A DNA stretch of 64,000 nucleotides from a bacterium (GCA_027483535.1 JAIXUN010000002.1:2356001-2420000), one strand, 5' to 3'. Numbered from the stretch's first letter, positions 37,276 to 47,347 are shown. Numbers and translations: made by a program. Notes: generated by a model from the sequence alone, not told the origin.

Positions 37276-40221
37276 TTAGAGGGTCCATTCCTTGGTGACC
37301 GACTTACCGTCTTTTGTGACGACCACGGTGTACTTCCCTGCCGGAAGATACTTCTCTCGACGGTCGATATAAGGATCGTCGACCGCGGTCTTCGCATCGG
37401 TGGCGTTCTTCTTAGGCGCGAATTTGTCGCCCGTTGCAATGAGCGTGCCCACTCGCGTGTAGTTGAAGCCCTTCACCGCGTCGATCTCCATGGTCTTCAC
37501 AACCTTTCCGTCCTTATCCTTCACTTCGATCTTGGCCCTTCCGGCGGAGTTGGTGAAGAACGAGAGCGGGGCGGAGAAATCGTTGGAGGCCGTCTTGTCC
37601 CAAGGTGCCTTGCGATCGTAACCCCAGCTTTCGGATCGCTCGAGCGTGCCGAGTTTCAAGATCGAAAGATCGGTGGTTCGCAGTTTGGCGTCCAAGCTGT
37701 GAACATCGGCAAGCGGAAGGATGTAAATACCCTTGGCGTGCGTGGCAATGACCAGATCGTTCTCCTTCTCTTGAATCACAAGATCGTGAACAGGCAGGTG
37801 ACCAAGTTTCCCGTGCAGGGTCTCCCAGTTCTTCCCGCCATCGAAGGTGATGAACACGCCAAGGTCGGTGCCTACGTACAGGATGTTGGGATTCTTCGGA
37901 TCCTCTCGAACCACGTTGATGGACTCGAACGGCAGGTTTCCAACGATGGACGTGTACGTTTTGCCGTAATCGGTGGACTTCCACAGGTACGGCGCAAAGT
38001 CGTCTTCGCGGTAACCCGTTTGAACCACGTACAAGGTCGATTCACTGTGCCTACTGGCGATGACTCGGCAGACCCACTTGTCCGGGGCGGGGGTGTCGAT
38101 GTTCTCCCACTTGTAGCCGCCATCGTGGCTCATGGTGACTCGTCCATCGTCCGAACCCGCATAGATGAGTCCAAACCGGAGCGGACTCTCGCTGAGGTCT
38201 TTGATGGTCGAGTGGGGTACATCGCCTTGCTTTTTGTTGCGGGTCAAATCGGGCGAGATCTTCTGCCAAGTTCGACCGCGATCAAACGAGCGATGTACGT
38301 ATTGGGAGCCTAGGTACAGGAGGTCTGGGATGTGCGAGGAGATGATGAGCGGCGAAATCCAGTTGTATCGCAGCGGCTCTTCGCCTCTTCGGGCAGATGC
38401 GGCGGCTCGGTAGCGGACCCCGGTTTTCTCTTCGAACGCATAGTGCGCTCCGAACTGAGATGCTCCGTAAATGAGACCCAGATCGGGTCGGGGGTCGATG
38501 GCAACGTGCGATCCGTCTCCGCCGCCAATGTCCTTCCAACCGTCCAGAGGCGACCGACCCGGCACGTAATTGCTCTTGCCCATCATGGTGCCGTTGTCTT
38601 GAAGACCCGTGATGATCGTGTACGGCGCGGACTCGTTGCGAACCGCGAGCGTGGTGGTCTGACCAACGCTGATGTTATTCAGGTGAGTCCAGGTAAGTCC
38701 GTCGTTGTTGGTTCGGTAGATGCCGCCGTCGCAACCGATCCAAATCTTTTGGGGATCGGCAGGATCGAAGAGCATGCTGTGAAAGTCGGCGTGAACCCCG
38801 GCAGCGGTGCGCTCCCAACTTTTTCCACCATCCTTCGATCGCAGAGCGCTCACTCCGTGGGTGTAAATGTGATCCGGATTTCGAGGATCGACGAATACCT
38901 TGCCCCAGTAGTAGCCGCCGTGATTGCCCATTCTGGAAACCCGCGTAAAGGTCTTTCCACCATCATCCGACCGATAGAACTCGTGCTCAACAATATCCGG
39001 CTCAAACACGCCCGGGGATCGCTTCATGATCTCGTTCCGCACGTCGATCATGGTCATCTTCTTGGCCTTGACTTGCTCGATAACGTCGTCGAGTTTTGTC
39101 TTCTCCGGCGCGTAGTCGCGCCAGAATCGCTCTAGCGCCTTGCGATCCACCTCTACGAATGTTTCTTCGGTGAGGGTGAAGAATCGGCGGGGGGTGAGTC
39201 TTCCGTTCGGGACCTTTTCGTCGAAGTCGAGCCACTCCTTGTCCGGACCTTGGTGGTCCACAAAGGCGTAAACGATGTTCGGGTTGGACTCTGATTGGGC
39301 GAGACCGATTCGGCCCGCGTCGTTCCCGCTCGGAAGCGAGTCGACCTTCGCCCACTTCTTTCCACCGTCGGCGGTTCGGTAGACGGCACTGCCAACACCG
39401 GATTCTCGGAAATTCCAAGCGCGTCGATCGCGATCCCACACCGAAGCGACCACGTTGTTCGAGTTTCGGGGATCGATGATAAGGTCGATCGCTCCGGTGA
39501 AGTCGTCCACCTTCAGAACCTGCTGCCAAGACTTGCCACCATCGGTGGTTTTGTAGACACCTCGCTCATCGTTTTGACTGTAGAGGTGACCCAGAACGGC
39601 TACCCATGCGACGTTTGGATTCTTCGGGTCGACCCGAATCCGGCCGATGTGATGGCTCTCGGGCAAACCGACATTGGTCCAGGTCGCGCCACCGTCGGTG
39701 GATTTGAAGACACCCGTGCCCGCATAGCTGGTTCGTTGGGAGTTTGCTTCACCCGTTCCAATCCAGATGGTTTGTCCGTCTTTGGAAACGTCGATGTCGC
39801 CGATTCCGAACGCGGATTGGTTGTCGAAAATGGATTTCCAGGTCGCTCCGTCGTCGTCGGAGACATGGAGTCCGCCGGTGGCGAAGGCGCAGAAGATTCG
39901 CGATCGGCTCGCGCCGTTCACTTTGACAATCGCGTGCTTGATCGCCAGAACTCGGCCGCCTTGATTCTCCGGACCGACATTGCGCCAATCGATGCCGCCA
40001 AAGAACGAGTCAGCTTCCATTTGCAGCCGCTTTGCGTACGACTCCAACACGACGGAAGCGGGCGTTGCTTTAACTTTGCCCGGGTGAAAGGTTGCCCGCT
40101 CCTCTTCCTTCGGGTGAACCTTAGGCAAGATTTGAGCAGAGGAGATTGCGGAAAACCCTAGCAGCGTCGCGAGAGCCAGTGAAGAGAGCGGTCTCAAGAA
40201 GGTCGCTTTGCGATGTGGCAC
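37276..40221 (-). CDS. Secreted BNR/Asp-box beta-propeller protein
   Basis: This is a 981-residue protein with a signal peptide and many Asp-box repeats of the form SxDGGxTW (VSDDDGATWKS, STDGGATWTN, TTDGGKSWQQ, STDYGKTY), the pattern of sortilin/VPS10-like propellers. The C-terminal about 130 residues form an Ig-like module. Such proteins are often named glycosyl hydrolase, but I see no catalytic set. It probably binds or scaffolds outside the cell. Confidence 0.85.
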   Translation of the reverse strand: MPHRKATFLRPLSSLALATLLGFSAISSAQILPKVHPKEEERATFHPGKVKATPASVVLESYAKRLQMEADSFFGGIDWRNVGPENQGGRVLAIKHAIVKVNGASRSRIFCAFATGGLHVSDDDGATWKSIFDNQSAFGIGDIDVSKDGQTIWIGTGEANSQRTSYAGTGVFKSTDGGATWTNVGLPESHHIGRIRVDPKNPNVAWVAVLGHLYSQNDERGVYKTTDGGKSWQQVLKVDDFTGAIDLIIDPRNSNNVVASVWDRDRRAWNFRESGVGSAVYRTADGGKKWAKVDSLPSGNDAGRIGLAQSESNPNIVYAFVDHQGPDKEWLDFDEKVPNGRLTPRRFFTLTEETFVEVDRKALERFWRDYAPEKTKLDDVIEQVKAKKMTMIDVRNEIMKRSPGVFEPDIVEHEFYRSDDGGKTFTRVSRMGNHGGYYWGKVFVDPRNPDHIYTHGVSALRSKDGGKSWERTAAGVHADFHSMLFDPADPQKIWIGCDGGIYRTNNDGLTWTHLNNISVGQTTTLAVRNESAPYTIITGLQDNGTMMGKSNYVPGRSPLDGWKDIGGGDGSHVAIDPRPDLGLIYGASQFGAHYAFEEKTGVRYRAAASARRGEEPLRYNWISPLIISSHIPDLLYLGSQYVHRSFDRGRTWQKISPDLTRNKKQGDVPHSTIKDLSESPLRFGLIYAGSDDGRVTMSHDGGYKWENIDTPAPDKWVCRVIASRHSESTLYVVQTGYREDDFAPYLWKSTDYGKTYTSIVGNLPFESINVVREDPKNPNILYVGTDLGVFITFDGGKNWETLHGKLGHLPVHDLVIQEKENDLVIATHAKGIYILPLADVHSLDAKLRTTDLSILKLGTLERSESWGYDRKAPWDKTASNDFSAPLSFFTNSAGRAKIEVKDKDGKVVKTMEIDAVKGFNYTRVGTLIATGDKFAPKKNATDAKTAVDDPYIDRREKYLPAGKYTVVVTKDGKSVTKEWTL

Positions 40222-40261
40222 CCTCGCGTTTTACTCAATTCGAGGGGAAATGTGAAGCATC

Positions 40262-40285
40262 GCCGGAATCTGTTGAGAATCCGGC
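40262..40285. repeat. Inverted repeat downstream of fic
   Basis: GCCGGAATCT and AGAATCCGGC pair with one mismatch around GTTG. No T run follows on the minus strand. Confidence 0.35.
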
Positions 40286-40341
40286 TTTAGAAAAGATGCC
40301 CGACTGCGTGGGGCGAGCCTTCATTTTTGCCCTTCAGGCCA

Positions 40342-40358
40342 ATGAGACTACGTCTCAT
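40342..40358. repeat. Perfect 7-bp inverted repeat at the fic stop codon
   Basis: ATGAGAC, TAC, GTCTCAT. It overlaps the stop codon of the fic gene. Role unknown. Confidence 0.4.
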
Positions 40359-41479
40359 GCGGATCCGTTTTCGACAGGAGCAAGAATGTAATTCGTGCTT
40401 CTGCCCGAGGCGGAGGGCTCAACCATAAGAACACCCTTCTCAACGAGATCGCTGAGGTCACGAAACGCAGTCGGCAGGGAGCATTTGGTGATCGCCGCAT
40501 ACTTGTTCGTCTTTAACTTCCCTTGAAATCCCTCGAAGAGCATGTTTACGACCTTGGTTTGTCGCTCGTTTAAGGTGTCTCCACGGTGGGAATCCCAAAA
40601 GACTTGCTTCCTCCGAACGGTTTCGATCACCCCGTCCGCGCAATCTAGAGCCGCCGAGAGTCGACCCAAAAACCAGGACATCCATCCGGTGATGTCGAGC
40701 GATCCTTTCTGGGTGCGTTCAAGGATGGAGTAGTAGCCATCGCGATCTTTATGGATTTGCGCGGTCATCGAATAGAACCGTTGCTTGTCACCATCGGCTC
40801 TTGCGAAGGCCATATCTGTGATGGCTCTCGCGATTCTTCCGTTTCCGTCGTCCATCGGGTGGATGGTCACAAACCACAAATGAGCGATCGCCGCATAGAC
40901 GACCGGATCGGGATGACGCGCCTCGAACCAATCCAAGAAGCTTGCCATTTCGCTCGGAACTCGCTCTGCGGGCGGGGCCTCGAAGTGCACTCGTTGTCGG
41001 CCGATTGGTCCACTGACGACCTGCATCGGACCGTCTCGATCGTCGCGCCAAGTCCCCACCGTTATCTTGTAGAGTCCGCTTCGTCCAGCCGGAAAAAGTG
41101 CCGAATGCCAGCCAAAGATGCGCTCCTCATCGAGGGGCGAATCGTATCGTTGCGTGGCGTCGAGCATCATCTCCACCACCCCATCAACTGATCGATCCGG
41201 CACGGGCAGACCTGCGAAGTCCATCCCTAACCGCCGGGCAATCGAGGAGCGCACTTGATCGGCGTTGAGTCGCTCACCTTCGATATCGCTGGACTTCGTG
41301 ACGTCATCCGTTAGCACCTGAAGGACCGTTTCTTGGCGAACGTCGAAGCCGAGCGTCGCCATGGCCGTGAAGAGAGCTCCCCTGCGAAAGTGAATGTTTG
41401 CTAGGTCGGCCGCTAACGCGCTCTGGTCCCATGTGAAGTTGGGCCAATTGTCCAATTCATGGATGTAGCGCGCAGCCAT
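40355..41479 (-). CDS. Fic family AMP-transferase-like protein with C-terminal winged helix
   Basis: The Fic core motif is HPMDDGNGRIAR, with all catalytic residues. Before it, TKSSDIEGE is the self-inhibitory helix motif ([S/T]xxxE[G/N]). The N-terminal part (RYIHELDNWPNFTWD) fits DUF4172. The C-terminal about 90 residues contain a winged-helix segment (TKCSLPTAFRDLSDLVEKGVL). Such Fic proteins modify targets, usually by AMP transfer. ATG 41479 is preferred; a GTG lies at 41503. Two palindromes cover the start region, which fits self-repression through its own winged helix (inference). Confidence 0.88.
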   Translation of the reverse strand: MAARYIHELDNWPNFTWDQSALAADLANIHFRRGALFTAMATLGFDVRQETVLQVLTDDVTKSSDIEGERLNADQVRSSIARRLGMDFAGLPVPDRSVDGVVEMMLDATQRYDSPLDEERIFGWHSALFPAGRSGLYKITVGTWRDDRDGPMQVVSGPIGRQRVHFEAPPAERVPSEMASFLDWFEARHPDPVVYAAIAHLWFVTIHPMDDGNGRIARAITDMAFARADGDKQRFYSMTAQIHKDRDGYYSILERTQKGSLDITGWMSWFLGRLSAALDCADGVIETVRRKQVFWDSHRGDTLNERQTKVVNMLFEGFQGKLKTNKYAAITKCSLPTAFRDLSDLVEKGVLMVEPSASGRSTNYILAPVENGSA

Positions 41480-41508
41480 GATGTGAATATACCGTCTATT
41501 CACATCAT
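41478..41508. promoter_or_regulatory. Palindrome 1 at the fic start, candidate operator
   Basis: ATGATGTGAATA and TATTCACATCAT are exact 12-bp complements around a 7-base centre TACCGTC. The repeat overlaps the start codon. Its centre ACCGT is shared with palindrome 2. Confidence 0.7.
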
Positions 41509-41511
41509 TTT

Positions 41512-41541
41512 TGATTTGATTAGACCGTGCTAATCAAATCA
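41512..41541. promoter_or_regulatory. Palindrome 2 upstream of fic, candidate operator
   Basis: TGATTTGATTA and TAATCAAATCA are exact 11-bp complements around GACCGTGC. The centre is about 33 bp from the first palindrome, near three helical turns. Confidence 0.7.
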
Positions 41542-41582
41542 TCGACCCAAAATTCGCCGCGTCGGGCATGGGCGGTCAGCTT

Positions 41583-42005
41583 TTAACGACTCGCCTGAGC
41601 AACGGCTTTGACCATCTTCACCATGTTGGTGAGTCCAAGCGACTTGCCCATGGACAGTTCTCGACCAAAGATGTCGAAAACGATCTCTTCCGGCACCTGG
41701 GCGACTTCACTCAGCGGCGCGCCGGAAAGGCCCGTGTCCAGAATCTGAGCGAGCGCCATTGCCGAGATCCCTTGCGGGTTGTCGACCGCAAACTTATAGC
41801 GAAGACCTTCGCCAAGGGGCTCGGTGGCAAGAAAGACTTCCGATTCGCAGCCGGGGACCTTGCAAGATTCGTCCCGAACAACATCGGAAGGCGAGAAGTT
41901 TTTGTACTCCTCGCCCATTCCGATCAGCATGTCGATGCGTTCCTGACGGTCAGGAAACATCGCCAGGGTTTCAATATGCTCTTGAAGTTTTGCCGGGATC
42001 GCCAT
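41583..42005 (-). CDS. sufE: SufE sulfur acceptor
   Basis: This is a 140-residue SufE-type protein. It takes persulfide sulfur on the Cys in KVPGCESEVFL and hands it on for Fe-S cluster assembly. The late LSMGKSLGLTNMVKMVKA is typical of the family. I chose the ATG at 42005, which overlaps the stop of the sulfurtransferase gene by one base; the frame upstream is not needed. The pairing with a rhodanese rather than SufS is notable. Confidence 0.9.
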   Translation of the reverse strand: MAIPAKLQEHIETLAMFPDRQERIDMLIGMGEEYKNFSPSDVVRDESCKVPGCESEVFLATEPLGEGLRYKFAVDNPQGISAMALAQILDTGLSGAPLSEVAQVPEEIVFDIFGRELSMGKSLGLTNMVKMVKAVAQASR

Positions 42006-42886
42006 TACCGCTCGATCGGCACGCCGACCAAGTTGCCCCACTCCGTCCAAGATCCGTCGTAGTTGCGGACGTTGCCGTAACCGAGCAGATACTTGAGGAC
42101 GAACCAGGTGTGACTGGATCGCTCGCCGATACGGCAGTAAACCACCGTCTCGCTACCGGAATCCAGACCCGCTTCTCCTTCGTAGAGCGCCTTCAGTTCA
42201 TCAATCGACTTGAAGGTCCCATCTTCAGGATTGACCGCCTTTGCCCAAGGCACGCTCTTGGCGCCAGGAATGTGTCCGCCACGGAGAGCGCCTTCATTCG
42301 GATAGGCCTCCATGTGGAGGCGAGTTCCGTTGAACTCTTCCGGCGATCGAACGTCGATGAGTTTGCCGTTCTTTTCAATGTGCTTCAGCACGTCGTCTCG
42401 GAATGCTCGAACGGTCGCATCGTCTCGGTTGGTAGCGGTGAAGCCCGAATTCTTAGCGGTAGGAATCTCGCGAGTGAACGCCCGACCGTCTTTTTGCCAC
42501 TTGATTCGACCGCCATCCAGGATGCGCGTGTTCGTGACGCCAAACAACTCAAAAACCCAGAGGGCGTAGGTGGCCCACCAGTTGTTCTTATCGCCGTAAA
42601 GCACAACCGTGGAGTTGGGGGTGTAACCGATTCGGGAAAGCAATGCCGAGAACGCTTCGACTTGAAGGTAGTCGCGGCGGAGCGGATCGTTCAGATCGCG
42701 CGTCCAGTCCACTTCGTAGGCACCGGGAATGTGTCCTTGGCTGTACAGAAGCGGATCCTCGTTGGATTCGATGAGAACGAGGTTTTCATCGTTGAGGTGC
42801 TCCGCCAGCCATTCGGTAGAAACCAATTTGTTCGGGTTCAAACCCTTCTCTTCCACACTGTTTTGCGCTGCTTCCAAAGTCGACAT
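42005..42886 (-). CDS. sseA: Thiosulfate sulfurtransferase (tandem rhodanese)
   Basis: This is a 293-residue protein with two rhodanese domains. The first is inactive (no Cys in the loop, LYGDKNNW); the second carries the catalytic Cys in CRIGERSS, the form seen in CysA/SseA thiosulfate sulfurtransferases rather than the CGSG form of mercaptopyruvate enzymes. It may feed sulfur to the coupled SufE (inference). Confidence 0.9.
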   Translation of the reverse strand: MSTLEAAQNSVEEKGLNPNKLVSTEWLAEHLNDENLVLIESNEDPLLYSQGHIPGAYEVDWTRDLNDPLRRDYLQVEAFSALLSRIGYTPNSTVVLYGDKNNWWATYALWVFELFGVTNTRILDGGRIKWQKDGRAFTREIPTAKNSGFTATNRDDATVRAFRDDVLKHIEKNGKLIDVRSPEEFNGTRLHMEAYPNEGALRGGHIPGAKSVPWAKAVNPEDGTFKSIDELKALYEGEAGLDSGSETVVYCRIGERSSHTWFVLKYLLGYGNVRNYDGSWTEWGNLVGVPIER

Positions 42887-43009
42887 ACGAATCTTCCTAC
42901 GTTTGTATAGTTTGACACTGCCGACACCGGGAGACCTTTTTTTCTAGGTTTTCATCGTTCCGGCAACTCTTATTCCTAAGAACTGCGTAGGGAATCGTTT
43001 GGGTTGGGC

Positions 43010-45067
43010 ATGTTGATTTGGAAAAAGGGTGCGGCGGCTTTTCGCGTCTTAGTGGGCAGTTTGTTGGTTGGGCTCCTGACGCCGCTCGGCATGGCCGATC
43101 CTTCTGGCTTCAACTTTGATGCCCTTCCGAAGACGAAATTAGAAGTCCCCTCGGCGGAAACCAACATGACGGTTCCGAAACTCCCGGCGGTTCGACTCAG
43201 CAAGGCACCCAAGATCGATGGCGTGCTCGAATCCCCTGAGTGGGCCGAGAGTGTTAAGGCGGGTCCGCTCAAGGATCGCTTCACTGGGCAAGTGCCTCGT
43301 GATCAGACTTTCGTCTACATCGGCTACGACGAGAAGAACCTGTACGTGGGTTGGAAGTGCTTCGATGCCGAGCCTTCAAAGATCGTTGGTCGAGAGGTGA
43401 TGCCCAACTCGCGGTTCGCGGGAGAAGACATCGTTACCTTGGACCTCAACACCTTCGGGACGAAAAGTTGGGATCAACTTTCCGAGTTTATCGTGAACTC
43501 TCTTGGCACCCAAACGGAGCGAATTGCGGGGGGCCGAGCCGGCAAAAGGGAGTGGCGGGGCGACTGGCAAGCCAAGACAAAGATCGATGCCGACGGTTGG
43601 ACCTGTGAAATGGCCATCCCTTGGACGATGTTGAACTATCCAGCGAAGGAGAAGTTCACCATGGACCTCAACTTCATTCGCCGCCAGGGGCGATCTTTGC
43701 AAGAGCAAAGTTGGTCGAACATTCGACCTAACCCTCTGCCGGAACTGCTGGGCGATTTTGAGGGCGTTGAGCCGCCAAAAGCACCCAAGCCTCGGGTGCA
43801 GACCCTTGCTTATTCGGCTGCTGAAGTCAATCAAGGCGTTTTCCAGAATCGAGTGGGTGTGGATGCGCGTTACCCATTTACGAACGCGCTGAACGGCCTC
43901 ATTTCCATTGCCCCTGACTTTCGAAACGTCGAGGATGTTGTTGCTCCCATCGACTTTATTAGAACCGAAAGATTTCTCGGCGAGAACCGACCCTTTTTCA
44001 ACGAGGGAGATCGCTTCTTTAGATTGTCCGATTCGTTTTCGCTGGGCAATATGTTCTACACGCGAAGAATCGGAGCGTTCGATGTCGGCTCTAAAGTGTA
44101 TGGTCAGCTAAGCCCTAAGCTTGCGATGGGCGCCCTGTATACGAACACCCTCGATGGTCAAAAATCCACTGTCCTCAACTTGAGGAGCAGCGAAACCGCT
44201 ACCCAGACCTACAACGTCTATACCACCTCCAACTACAACCAAGGCATTCAGAATACATCTCACGGCGCTTCGTTTAAAGATCGCTACGATACCATCGGGG
44301 TGGCGCTCGACCTTGCTACCGAGCAATCGACGGGAACGGAATGGGATTCGGCGGGTTCTTTCTCCGTCTCCTACACCCGACCAACGACGTTCGTCGTCGC
44401 ACGATACATTTGGGTCGAACCGACTTTTTCTCCTGATCTTGCCTTCATTCCCTGGCAGAATCGACGCGGTGGCTACGTTTTTGGGTCGTACCAACGAGAG
44501 TATCGGAGCGGGCCGTGGCGAGACTTTGGATTTAACGTCAATGTCAACGATTTTCGCACTTACGAAGGGGATATTCAGCAGCAGGGTTACAACGTTTCAA
44601 CCTTTATTTCCGACAAGAAGGACCGCAGCTTATCAATCGGACGAGCACGGTCCACTTTCTTCGGATCGCTTGATGAAACTACTTCGGTTGTGGCTGGAGT
44701 CAACGTGACCAACCGTTTCAAGCAATTGAACTTAGCCTACACTTGGGGAACGCTCCAAGACCAACCCGCAAAGTTTTACTCTCTAAACGGAAGCTATCGA
44801 CTTCGACCGAACTTCGACGTTGCGTTCAACTATGCACTACAAGAGCTCGGAGGCACCAACCGACAAACGGTTCTAACTACCCTTTATCAAGTAAGTAGGG
44901 ACGAGCTTCTCACCTCCCGAACCGTCATAAACGATGGCGATTCAAACACCTACTTCGCGTACCGAAAAGCGGGACTCAAAGGCGCCGAGTACTACTTCAT
45001 TTACGGCGATCCAAACGCTCCTCGAACCCAATCTCGATTCAGCATTAAGGTCGTCTGGGCCTTCTAG
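43010..45067 (+). CDS. CBM9-like plus DUF5916-type outer-membrane protein
   Basis: After a signal peptide, a CBM9-like sandwich (about residues 60-255: APKIDGVLESPEWAES, YIGYDEKNLYVGWKCFD, EMAIPWTMLNYP) is followed by a long beta-rich part with aromatic-ended strands, ending in FSIKVVWAF, a terminal Phe typical of barrel proteins. This layout is that of DUF5916 family proteins. ATG 43010 is preferred to TTG 43004. Function is unknown; perhaps binding or uptake of saccharides. Confidence 0.78.
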   Translation: MLIWKKGAAAFRVLVGSLLVGLLTPLGMADPSGFNFDALPKTKLEVPSAETNMTVPKLPAVRLSKAPKIDGVLESPEWAESVKAGPLKDRFTGQVPRDQTFVYIGYDEKNLYVGWKCFDAEPSKIVGREVMPNSRFAGEDIVTLDLNTFGTKSWDQLSEFIVNSLGTQTERIAGGRAGKREWRGDWQAKTKIDADGWTCEMAIPWTMLNYPAKEKFTMDLNFIRRQGRSLQEQSWSNIRPNPLPELLGDFEGVEPPKAPKPRVQTLAYSAAEVNQGVFQNRVGVDARYPFTNALNGLISIAPDFRNVEDVVAPIDFIRTERFLGENRPFFNEGDRFFRLSDSFSLGNMFYTRRIGAFDVGSKVYGQLSPKLAMGALYTNTLDGQKSTVLNLRSSETATQTYNVYTTSNYNQGIQNTSHGASFKDRYDTIGVALDLATEQSTGTEWDSAGSFSVSYTRPTTFVVARYIWVEPTFSPDLAFIPWQNRRGGYVFGSYQREYRSGPWRDFGFNVNVNDFRTYEGDIQQQGYNVSTFISDKKDRSLSIGRARSTFFGSLDETTSVVAGVNVTNRFKQLNLAYTWGTLQDQPAKFYSLNGSYRLRPNFDVAFNYALQELGGTNRQTVLTTLYQVSRDELLTSRTVINDGDSNTYFAYRKAGLKGAEYYFIYGDPNAPRTQSRFSIKVVWAF

Positions 45068-45115
45068 CCGGTCATTGCGCTAAGTTCTCCCGAGACATCC
45101 GCCGATAATCTTCGT

Positions 45116-45523
45116 GTGAAGAGGATTGCACGCACGCGAGGAGTAACGCTCGCTGAACTACTCATTGCGGTCGCTTTCCTCGGCGTTTGCGCGGCGGTCG
45201 TCTCGGACACGATCATGAACGGGGTTCGAGTGACCGGAGCCGTTCAGCGGCGGTCAACCGCGATGGCATCCGCAAAAGATGCGATCGACTACGTGATCGA
45301 CCTCTCCGAGACGGACGAGATTGAGCCTTCTGTCACCTCCAAAGAGATCGAATTGGGAAACGGAACCACCGCCCGGCGTACGGTCACGATTGTTGAGGAT
45401 AAGAACCTGCCCGCCGACGTTTTCCGAGTTCAGTGCAAGGTGGAATGGAAAGAGCAATCCGGTTCGGGGATGAGAAACGACGAAGTTGTCTTCGAAACCC
45501 TCGTCGGGAGGCGCACCAATTAA
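45116..45523 (+). CDS. Minor pseudopilin (type IV pilin-like)
   Basis: This is a 135-residue protein with a class III signal (RTRG then VTLAELLIAVAFL with Glu5). It is the first gene of the pilus-like cluster and starts with GTG. The C-terminal part is a small beta domain. A peptidase (PilD) must cut it; none is in the window. It overlaps the next gene. Confidence 0.8.
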   Translation: MKRIARTRGVTLAELLIAVAFLGVCAAVVSDTIMNGVRVTGAVQRRSTAMASAKDAIDYVIDLSETDEIEPSVTSKEIELGNGTTARRTVTIVEDKNLPADVFRVQCKVEWKEQSGSGMRNDEVVFETLVGRRTN

Positions 45524-46187
45524 CCAACGTCGCGGTCTGACCCTGATCGAGGTCCTCCTTACCGTGGGGCTCTCGGTGATGGTTGTGTCGTTGATCTGCA
45601 TGCTGTACGCAGTGGTTTCTCTCCGATCCGCGCAGGCCATCACGGGGCTCGCCGCGTTCTCTCAGACAGAATCGCTGATGGCGGATCTCGAGCAGACCAT
45701 GAGCGTGGCCAGTCGTTGTCGGAGCATGGAGGTCGCGGACCATCCGGCTCTTCAATGCCAGGTATCGACGGGCGAAGTGGATCGCGATGGCGACGGACAT
45801 CCGGATCGATACGAGCTAAAAACGATCAACGTACGGCTGCGCAGCGCCCATCGAGACGGCCGAGTGGTCACCTACTACCGATCTGACGAAACGGGCAAGT
45901 ACGGCACGGAGGGCTCCATCTGGTGGAAGGCAATCCGTTCGGACGGTGCCGACCCCACCCTTTCGGATGTGTCCAAGCGTTGGAGCATGTACAACGACGG
46001 CTCTCCTCGATTCCTCGGAATCGACCTGAAGGCCAAGGTTTCAGAGAGTAATCCGCGAATCTGGGAGATCTCTTTATCCTCGCGATTATCCGTGCATGGA
46101 AACCCCCTCCGTGAGGAATCAAAACAGAAAGACGTTCATGAATGGCGCCTGAAAAGGGAGCTAGTCATGGGAGGGGTGCCACGATGA
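45486..46187 (+). CDS. Minor pseudopilin, PilW/GspJ-like
   Basis: The class III signal QRRG then LTLIEVLLTVGLSVMVVSL marks a prepilin. The 200-residue globular part has calcium-like Asp stretches (DRDGDGHPD). The TTG start overlaps the upstream gene by 38 bp. The stop overlaps the next start by four bases. Confidence 0.8.
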   Translation: MSSKPSSGGAPINQRRGLTLIEVLLTVGLSVMVVSLICMLYAVVSLRSAQAITGLAAFSQTESLMADLEQTMSVASRCRSMEVADHPALQCQVSTGEVDRDGDGHPDRYELKTINVRLRSAHRDGRVVTYYRSDETGKYGTEGSIWWKAIRSDGADPTLSDVSKRWSMYNDGSPRFLGIDLKAKVSESNPRIWEISLSSRLSVHGNPLREESKQKDVHEWRLKRELVMGGVPR

Positions 46188-47257
46188 ATCAAAACCAGAA
46201 GAAACGAGAGCGCGGCAGTGTCATGGTTTTTGCCGTCATCATCATGGCGGCGATGGGATCGATGCTTATGCCCGTCCTCGACGTCTCGGTGGCAGCCCGG
46301 AAGAAGCAATCCCGCGTGGAAAAGGAGACAAAAGCCCGCTACGCAGAGGAAGGGGTGCTTCGAATGGTGGATAGCATGCTGGGCGCGGCTCAACCTCTGC
46401 CTTACGATGTTGGGGCCGATGTTGGAGGCTACGCGGTTATGGTTCGAGCCCAGAATTCATCGACCGACCCCTATCGACTGGTTGATCTTGAAGTGAAGCA
46501 GTCAAAAGACGGGGAGCTGAAAACGGAAACGCTTACCATCGGGTCTCGGCGCCCCACTCACCCGTTCTTTTATGCGGCAAGGATCGGGCAAGACTCGACT
46601 GCGAACGGCACTTACGTTTTTAAGGGTCCTACCTACTTTGAGAGCGGCTTTACGACGGCAACCACAACTCTCGACATCACCGACGATGCCGAATCTACCG
46701 GGACGATTCCAGTTCGGTCCGGACTGACCGTTTCACGTGCGAGACGAGAGAATGTTCCTCCGGTTCCGATGCCCAATCTCGATCCTGCGATCTACCAGCA
46801 GGCAGCGGACGTCCAAGTAACCTCCCTGACGCTCGTCCTCTCGTTAGCCGCAAACTTGCTTCCCAAGAGCGGGAGAGGTCTGGCTTACTGCAACTCAAAC
46901 CTCACCGTTTCGGGCAGCCTTACCGGGAACCACACTGTTTTTGTGAAGGGCGATCTGACGATTTCGGGTGCGGTGCGCCCCATCCTGCTAACCCAGCCGA
47001 TCGTTTTTCTGGTCACCGGAGACGTGATCTACACCGCTGGTGGGACCTCTAACGCTTTCATCTACTGCAAGGGGCGCGTGCGAAGAACCGGAGGACTTGG
47101 GATCCCCAAAATCCTCAACGGCGGACTAGCAACCGAGCAACTCGCCATGAACAACGACGGTCTTGAAATCCGCTTCAGTCCGTATTTCTTTGAAGATCCG
47201 TCGCGATTGCACGACTTCAAAGTCCCTGGCTTCTGGCCCGTCGCACCAAGCCTCTGA
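46184..47257 (+). CDS. PilX-like pilus assembly protein
   Basis: The N-terminus ERGSVMVFAVIIMAAMGSMLMPVL is a PilX-type segment with a Gly-Ser junction and no Glu5. The remainder (about 300 residues) is beta-rich and contains a right-handed repeat (LTVSGSLTGNHTVFVKGDLTISG). I chose the ATG at 46184 because GGGAGGGG lies just upstream and it gives an ATGA overlap. Confidence 0.75.
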   Translation: MNQNQKKRERGSVMVFAVIIMAAMGSMLMPVLDVSVAARKKQSRVEKETKARYAEEGVLRMVDSMLGAAQPLPYDVGADVGGYAVMVRAQNSSTDPYRLVDLEVKQSKDGELKTETLTIGSRRPTHPFFYAARIGQDSTANGTYVFKGPTYFESGFTTATTTLDITDDAESTGTIPVRSGLTVSRARRENVPPVPMPNLDPAIYQQAADVQVTSLTLVLSLAANLLPKSGRGLAYCNSNLTVSGSLTGNHTVFVKGDLTISGAVRPILLTQPIVFLVTGDVIYTAGGTSNAFIYCKGRVRRTGGLGIPKILNGGLATEQLAMNNDGLEIRFSPYFFEDPSRLHDFKVPGFWPVAPSL

Positions 47258-47347
47258 TCGTTCACGACCTTTCCTAAAGATCGGTGCTCTTTTCCCGACA
47301 ATTTTACTGGGGAAGCAGACTCAGATTGAGTTTGCCGTGCATCGAGG

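Noticed and set aside
37276-40221. Glycosyl hydrolase (sialidase) for the Asp-box protein
   Set aside because: Asp boxes alone do not show catalysis; the Arg triad and the Tyr/Glu pair of sialidases are not seen.
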